Below the pieces are notes generated by a model that did not search any database, was not told where the DNA came from, and worked only from the letters and a program-made list of their open reading frames with translations. The position numbers were made by a program, and so were the translations under genes. 64,000 bases of DNA, taken from Dermacentor variabilis (Eukaryota > Arthropoda > Arachnida > Ixodida > Ixodidae). How positions within the stretch are numbered: position 1 is the stretch's first letter; every line of letters begins with the position of its first letter. Shown here piece by piece: positions 57,790 through 64,000 of this stretch. The stretch is taken from NCBI RefSeq assembly GCF_050947875.1, contig NC_134568.1:262798115-262862114 (forward strand). Direction: 5' to 3'.

Positions 57790-58080
57790 TGCCAGTGAAA
57801 CACATGTTTATTGAACATAGGAAACTTCACCAGTCAATTTTTTGCATGTGAGCAGAGTAGCTTTGTGATCGCTGTGGTATACTGCAAGGGGTTCGGTCAT
57901 CTCGATGTCACGCATGCCGTTTGCAAATGCCAAATCTATATACGTACGTCTTATAGTAGTGGGTACGTTCCCCTGAATGCAATACCGAAGTGAGAAGCGT
58001 GACACTAACATTGAAGTCACTAAGCTGGCACCCTAAAAACGCTGTGCTTCTAATAGGTTGACCTAGTTTTAAACGACGCC
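57790..58080 (-). pseudogene. EEP endonuclease C-terminal fragment
   Basis: The minus strand reads TTIRRTYIDLAFANGMRDIE and LAVYHSDHKATLL. This has the ID-x-x-F and SDH-x-A signatures at the end of an endonuclease/exonuclease/phosphatase fold, as in LINE endonucleases. Less than 100 residues remain, with no RT nearby, so the parent element is unknown. Confidence 0.5.
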
Positions 58081-58432
58081 TCACTGTAGGCGATGCATGC
58101 CTTGTTTCGCTCCGGCGCGTTGTAGCCGCAGCCTATCGTTTGGCGCCAATGTCACATTATTACTATCGATGGTCACACAGCTCGATCTGGACCGGGTACA
58201 GTTGCACGTACGGTCACTCTGGATTGCGATTTTGCTCGATCGGCGTTCAGTCGATCGCGATCCGCGCATCGAGTTCGAGCTTCACGATAGCAATCGTAGG
58301 CTGTCGTCAGCACCTTCATGCCAAGTGAGCTAAACTAACTCGATTCGAATTGTTGGACCATGTAGCAGTGACCAAGTTTGATCGAAATTGAGAAATGTGA
58401 TCCGGTCGCGCGCGACCTTGATTGAAAGTGAC

Positions 58433-59223
58433 TGTGTGACACCGCGGTGCTCTAACGTTCTGTGTTGTTGCGTTTCGCCTGCGACACGTGGTTTTGCCGG
58501 CGCGACTGCGGCGGGGCGGCAGACATTTTGGCCCGATCGTCGTCGCCGCAACGCTCATCGGCAGGTGTTTCCAGGCGCGACTGCGGCCATGCGACCGCAA
58601 AGGATCACCCTCGCATTCCAGTCATTGTGCCAGAACCAGGCGCTGCGAAAGCAGGGATCATCCTCTCATTAGAGTCATTGTGCCCGACCGGCAGCGCTAC
58701 AACAGGGTGCTACGAGATCGTGCTCGACATGGTGCTACGGCATCGCTACAACAGGGTGCTACGAGATCGTGCTCGACATGGTGCTACGGCATCGCTACAA
58801 CAGGGTGCTACGAGATCGTGCTCGACATGGTGCTACGGCAGCGCTACGACAGTGTGCGTCACCATTAGCCCATTGTACATTCACGTGCTCGTCTTTTGAG
58901 GGGTTCCTTCTTGCCCTCAACTGCGAGAGTATAAAAACAGCTGCCCCGGACGCCAAAAGGAGGGCTCCGATTTCTTCTGTTGAGTAAAGTGCTCTCCCGT
59001 CTCTCTACTTCGGTCAACCTGACCGCCAACTCTTTGCGATGTTAAAATAAACAAGTTGTTTTGTTGTTACCAGTCGACTCATGCTTTGCCGGGACCTTCG
59101 GATGCTTCCAGTGGTACCCCAGGCCGCCAGGCCAACGCTACCCTTGGGGCTTGCGACCCAGGTACAACCACGGGCGTCAGCGCCGAGCTCCCAACAGATC
59201 GTACCAGCGGTGCGATCCAAACA
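58433..59223 (+). repeat. 5' LTR of Ty3/gypsy element
   Basis: Inferred from signals: TATAAAAA at 58930-58937, AATAAA at 59046-59051, a terminal ...CCAAACA and an adjacent primer-binding site. A start at TGTGTGAC (58433) is a guess because the 3' LTR lies outside the window. The U3 part contains the 49-bp tandem repeats. Confidence 0.6.
58695..58841 (+). repeat. Three tandem 49-bp repeats in LTR U3
   Basis: Units begin at 58695, 58744 and 58793, each starting CGCTACAACAGGGTGCTACG, with a partial fourth at 58842. They are nearly identical. Their position upstream of the TATA-like box is where LTR enhancers lie. Confidence 0.9.
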
Positions 59224-59225
59224 TC

Positions 59226-59285
59226 TGGTTGGCAGCGGTGAGATCGCCTCCGACTTCAAACAACTGTCTGCCAGCGGTGGGATCG
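59226..59285 (+). other. Primer-binding site (tRNA-Leu type), duplicated
   Basis: TGGTTGGCAGCGGTGAGAT (59226-59244) matches the complement of the 3' end of tRNA-Leu AAG/UAG with one extra T and one mismatch. A second partial copy, CCAGCGGTGGGATCG, is at 59271-59285, 40 bp downstream. Confidence 0.65.
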
Positions 59286-59577
59286 CGACAACGGAGGCCA
59301 GCAGCGAAGAGATGCAGTTGACTGTATGCTGAGCAGCTCAACGACGATCCGGGAGCAGTGCAACGAGCCCTGTGTGATGACTGGTTGCCTGCAGCGGAAC
59401 GACTGCGCGGAATTCCTGCCTGCGAGGTTTGGTGAGTGCGGGACTTTCTTCTTCTGAGCTTTGCCAGGCTTTTGTTAGTGTCAGAAACAGAGCTGGTAAT
59501 TGTGGTTGTCGTTGCTGCCGGGTTAGTTTGCGGCAAGACAATAGTAAGCAGTAGAGAAAGCAGCATTCAGAGCAGCC
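59286..59577 (+). other. Leader between primer site and gag start
   Basis: Non-coding leader. GTTTGGTGAGTGCGG at about 59429-59443 includes a splice-donor-like GGTGAGT. No other element recognised. Confidence 0.4.
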
Positions 59578-62500
59578 ATGGATTTGAAGTCGTTGCGCAA
59601 ACCGAAATTGTTGGAGCTTGCAAGAGAGTTGGGTCTGGATGTCTGAGACAAACTAAGAAATCCTGAACTGCTAAAGGCTATTCTTGAGTTAGAGGCTGAG
59701 GATGACGAGCTGTCGGAATGCCTTGAGACCATTGAAGAGAGGGAGACTGCAAAAAGACAGGAGCGCGAACTTAAAGAGCAAAAAGAAAAAGAAGAGCGCG
59801 AACTTAAAGAACAGAAAGAAAAACAAGAGCGTGACCGTCAACACGCTTTGGAAATGAAGCGTCTTGAGGTAGAGATGGAATGCGCTCGTAATGGAAGTCA
59901 GGCACACGGTGCAGGAGAACGCGTATTGTTCAAAATGACTGACCTGATGCGGCCGTTTAAGCTTGGAGAGGACATTGGTTTGTTCCTGGTTAACTTTGAG
60001 CGAACGTGCGAGAAGCAGGGGTTCTCTCGGGAAACGTGGCCACAGCGCTTGCTCACTTTGTTACCCGGCGAGGCGGCCGACGTAGTCGCTCGCTTGGATA
60101 GAGAGGAGGCAGAGGACTTCGACACAGTGAAATCGAGTCTTCTAAAAAAGTACCGGCTGTCTGCGGAGGCGTTCCGTCGGAAGTTTCGGGAAAATGAGAA
60201 AGGCAAAAGTGAGTCATATACAGAGTTTGCGTATAGGCTTATGTCGAACATGCAGGAGTGGCTCAAAGAAGAGAAAGCGTTTGGTGACCACGATAAAGTT
60301 CTGCAGTGTTTCGGGGTAGAACAGTTTTATAGTCGGTTACCGGAGAACGTGCGATACTGGGTCTTGGATAGGCCAGACGTTTGTACGGTGGCTAAAGCCG
60401 CTGAGCTAGCCGAGGAATTTGTGACGCGTCGGGCTCGCGGAGCTAAGGACGGTCAAAAGGGTGAATTTGGCTCTAAGTTTGAGAGGCCGAAGTTCACGCC
60501 CATGAGATTAAAGGGGGACACGCGTAGTGCGGATGCGAGCGAAAGCAGTCCGACCAAACGTAAAGAGACGGCGGCAGCCAAACGCAGAAAGCGGTTCGAG
60601 ATGAGGCGAGCGCGCTTGTGTTATACGTGCCAGAAGCCGGGTCACTTTTCGGCGCAGTGTCCGGAAACAACACCAAAAGTTGTGTTTTTTTCAATAGGCA
60701 GCACTGACGAGAACATGAAGCTTCTCGAGCCTTACATGCGAGACCTCCTCGTGAACGGGAAAGAGTGCCGAGTGCTTCGCGATTCCGCAGCTACGATGGA
60801 TGTAGTTCACCCGTCTTACGTAGAACCCCATATGTTCACGGGCGAGTGCGCATGGATCAAGCAAGCCGTGGAAGCTCATAGCGTGTGTCTGCCGGTAGCA
60901 AAAGTGCTTATTGAAGGACCTTTCGGAGCGCTTGAGACGGAGGCGGCAGTGTCATCTATGCTGCCACCCCAGTACCCGTACCTATTTTCAAACAGGTCCG
61001 ATCACCTCCTGCGCGAGAAGGGGCTTTTGTTTGGTGAAGCTAGTGTTCAGGCCTTAACCAGATCGAAGGTTCGGGAGCTCGCTGCAAAGGCGGTAGTTGC
61101 GGGGCCGACGTTATCAAACAACGAAAAAGGGTCAGAGGCGCAGCAAGCTGATATTCAGAGCACGCCCGAACAGAATAAAATTGAGTCTGTAGCGTTGAAG
61201 GCGCCAGATACTGGAGAGGAAAATCCCGATTCGGGAAAGTTAGAAGAGCTATCTACTGATTTGCTCATCGCGCCTACGTCAGACGGACTTGATAGGTTGC
61301 TAAAAGTCAGCCGGACGGCTTTGATAGCCGAGCAAAAAAAGGATGGCAGCCTGGAAAACGTGCGCTGCAATGTCAAAGAAGGTATCGCCAGGAAAACTGC
61401 GCGTTTTGTGGAAAGAGGTGGAGTCCTGTACCGGAAGTATCTAGACCGCAGAGGAGTGGAGTTCGATCAGCTGATCGTGCCTCAATGCTATCGTCAGGAT
61501 CTGTTGCGCTTGTCACACGGGGGTTCGTGGTCCGGACACCTTGGAGTTAAGAAAACTAAGGACCGTCTCTTGCAAGAGTACTATTGGCCAGGGTGTTTTC
61601 GGGACGCAGACCATTTCGTGAGGACATGTGACACTTGTCAGCGGGTGGGCAAACCAGGGGACAAATCGAGGGCGCCGTTGAAATTGGTACCTATCATTAC
61701 GGAGCCTTTTAGACGGCTCGTTATTGATACTGTGGGACCTCTGCCGGTAACAGCCACGGGGTACAGACACATTTTGACTGTGATCTGCCCAGCGACAAAG
61801 TTCCCTGAAGCAGTGCCGCTTAAAGAACTCAGCTCAGTTGAGATAGTTAATGCACTACTGTCCATATTTGCGCGAGTTGGTTTCCCTGCGGAAATCCAAT
61901 CAGATCAGGGCACAGTGTTTACTAGCGCTTTGACGACAACTTTTCTCGAAAGGTGTGGGGTAAAGCTGTTACACAGCTCAGTGTACCACCCACAGTCGAA
62001 TTCCGTTGAGAAGCTCCACTCCGTCATGAAGCGCGTGTTGAGAGCGTTGTGTTTTGAACATCGAACTGACTGGGAGCTGTGTCTGCCTGGGGTGATGTTT
62101 GCTTTAAGGACCGCGCCGCATGCGGCTACGGGGTTTTCGCCAGCTGAACTGGTGTACGGTCGCTCGCTTCGATCTCCGCTTCGCATGCTTCGAGAATCAT
62201 GGGAAGGTAGGGGCGACGACCCAGTCGTGGTGGAGTACGTGCTTAAGCTCCTCGAACGCTTAAGAAGGGCACAGGAGTTGTCAGGTGAAGCAATGACAAA
62301 GGCCCAGCAGAGGGCCAAGGTTTATTATGATCGGACAGCCAGGGCCCGTCGTTTTGAGGTTGGCGATGAGGTCATGATATTGCGCACATCGCTAAACAAC
62401 AAACTAGACGTGCAGTGGGAGGGCCCAGCACGAATTGTTCAGAAACTGTCGGACGTTAACTACGTGGTAAGTCTGCCAGGAAAGCGGAAAGCACAGCAAG

Positions 62501-64000
62501 TTTACCACTGTAATCTGCTCAAACCTTATAGACAAAGGGAAGCAGTGGTGTGCATGATGGTAAACGTTCCTGAAGAGCTTCCGGTCGAGCTTCCGGGACT
62601 AGGCTCAGTGACGAACAGGGAAGACACCGGTCAAGTCATTAGTGACCTTATCAGTAAAGCACCGCTGTCGCCTGAGCAGAAAACCGAACTACACCAGCTA
62701 TTACAAGAGTTTCAAGGTCTGTTCTCTGAGAGGCCTGGTAGGACTTCGGTACTTACTCATGATATAGAACTTACCTCCCCAGAGCCAGTACGATCCAAGG
62801 CGTATCGGGTGTCACCCCGCCAGAGCGATATTATGGAGGCTGAGGTAAAGAAAATGCTACAGCTCGGTGTTATTGAGGCAGGTGAGAGTGATTATACCTC
62901 CCCTTTGATTTTAGTTGAGGTACCGGGCAAGGAACCTCGTCCTTGCGTCGACTACCGCAGGCTTAATTCCATCACTAAGGATCAAATTTATCCGATCCCT
63001 AACATCGAGGAGCGCCTTGAGAAAGTTAGTAGCGCTCAGTTTATTTCCACCCTAGATCTTGTCAGGGGTTATTGGCAGGTTCCACTTACAGAAGAGGCTA
63101 GTAGGTATGCGGCGTTCATTTCACCAATGGGAACATTCCGTCCTAAAGTGTTGAGTTTTGGTTTGAAGAACGCGCCATACTGTTTTTCAAGTCTCATGGA
63201 TAAAGTGTTGCGGGGACAGCAAGAATTCGCTTTACCGTATCTAGACGACGTAGCGATATTCTCCGCATCCTGGTCTGAGCATATGACACACTTGCGGGCA
63301 GTGCTAACCCGCCTGCGCGAAGCAGGCTTGACAGTAAAGGCTCCTAAGTGCCAGTTAGCACAGGCCGAGGTTGTCTACCTCGGTCACGTGATTGGTCAGG
63401 GTCGTCGCCGCCCCTCTGAAATAAAAGTGGCCGCTGTGCGAGACTTTCCGCAACCGCGCACCAAGACCGATATTCGGTCGTTCTTGGGTGTCGCCGGCTA
63501 CTATCAGAGGTACATCCCTAGGTACTCTGATATCGCGGCTCCCCTGACGGATGCTCTAAGAAAGACAGAGCCTCAAACAGTCGTCTGGGACGAGACAAAG
63601 GAAAGAGCTTTTAGCGCCCTAAAGAGTGCCCTAACAAGCCAGCCTGTGCTACGATCGCCAGACTATACAAAAGGGTTCATTGTTCAGTGCGATGCTAGTG
63701 AGCGAGGCATGGGCGTTGTACTGTGCCAACGGGAAAATGGAGAAGTAGAACACCCCGTCCTGTATGCTAGTCGTAAGCTGACCAGTCGTGAGCAGGCGTA
63801 TAGCGCCACCGAGAAAGAGTGTGCGTGTCTCGTGTGGGCCGTTCAGAAATTGTCATGCTATCTAGCCGGCTCGAGGTTTATCATTGAGACGGATCACTGC
63901 CCTCTCCAATGGCTGCAGACCATCTCTCCCAAAAATGGCCGCCTCCTGCGCTGGAGCCTCGCTTTACAACAATATTCCTTTGAGGTGCGTTACAAAAAGG
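59578..64000 (+). CDS. Ty3/gypsy gag-pol polyprotein, integrase before RT; partial at window edge
   Basis: One reading frame from ATG at 59578 to the end of the window, broken only by TGA at 59644-59646 (codon 23). I followed it codon by codon. Order: N-terminal helix and Lys/Glu coiled coil (59740-59860); capsid-like region; zinc knuckle CYTCQKPGHFSAQC (60619-60660); protease site RDSAATMDVV (60778-60807); integrase HHCC (His 61516 and 61537, Cys 61627 and 61636); catalytic Asp 61729, Asp 61903, Glu 62008; GPF/Y-like end (WEGPARIVQKL, about 62415); RT with YLDD (63238-63249); RNase H with Asp 63691, Glu 63811, Asp 63892. Integrase before RT is the Gmr1-type order, not the normal Ty3/gypsy order. 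Asp-Glu spacing is 34 residues, one fewer than usual. Gag and pol share a frame with no frameshift. The 3' end and 3' LTR are beyond the window. Confidence 0.88.

Noticed and set aside
58695..58841. CRISPR-like repeats
   Set aside because: Direct tandem repeats without spacers inside an LTR.

Overview
The window looks like nuclear DNA of a hard tick (Ixodidae). The best evidence is four clear copies and one fragment of a tRNA-headed SINE that resembles the ixodid Ruka family. It also carries a crowd of RNase H-bearing I-superfamily LINEs, RTE-type LINEs ending in ATG repeats, and Ty3/gypsy elements whose gag begins with a short helix plus coiled coil. The genus cannot be fixed from the sequence. 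I find no convincing single-copy host gene, no rRNA gene, no intact tRNA gene and nothing bacterial.

Layout. 1-3.8 kb: a 5'-truncated I-type LINE (minus), then a short Penelope-like motif with a damaged hammerhead-type core. 3.8-14.4 kb: an old I-type LINE (minus) split by a second, complete but decayed I-type LINE, with an 11-bp target-site duplication. 14.6-16.7 kb: a block bounded by short inverted repeats, probably a DNA transposon. 16.7-20.5 kb: repeat debris. 20.57-22.34 kb: a young 5'-truncated LINE with an open 575-codon frame and a perfect 11-bp duplication. 22.5 kb: a SINE with a perfect 12-bp duplication. 24.4-25.85 kb: a decayed RTE LINE. 27.5-27.9 kb: a 50-bp minisatellite built from decamers. 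28.7-33.4 kb: a composite of two LINE families (minus). 34.4-35.2 kb: a CpG-dense block that could be a promoter or first exon. 35.2-45.1 kb: mostly featureless, with SINEs, a dispersed repeat and a LINE tail. 45.7-49.8 kb: scrambled Ty3/gypsy relics and a pair of LTR-like direct repeats around a gag remnant. 49.8-51.3 kb: a LINE ORF1 without any ORF2. 53-58 kb: SINEs, a long (AT)n tract, an RTE tail and fragments. 58.4 kb to the end: a Ty3/gypsy element with 5' LTR, tRNA-Leu-type primer site and a single gag-protease-integrase-RT-RNase H frame that runs off the window.

The most unusual object is the last one. Its integrase lies upstream of reverse transcriptase, the reverse of normal Ty3/gypsy order and like the Gmr1 group. 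Gene content elsewhere is a record of successive insertions: LINE into LINE, truncated copies, and internally deleted LTR elements.
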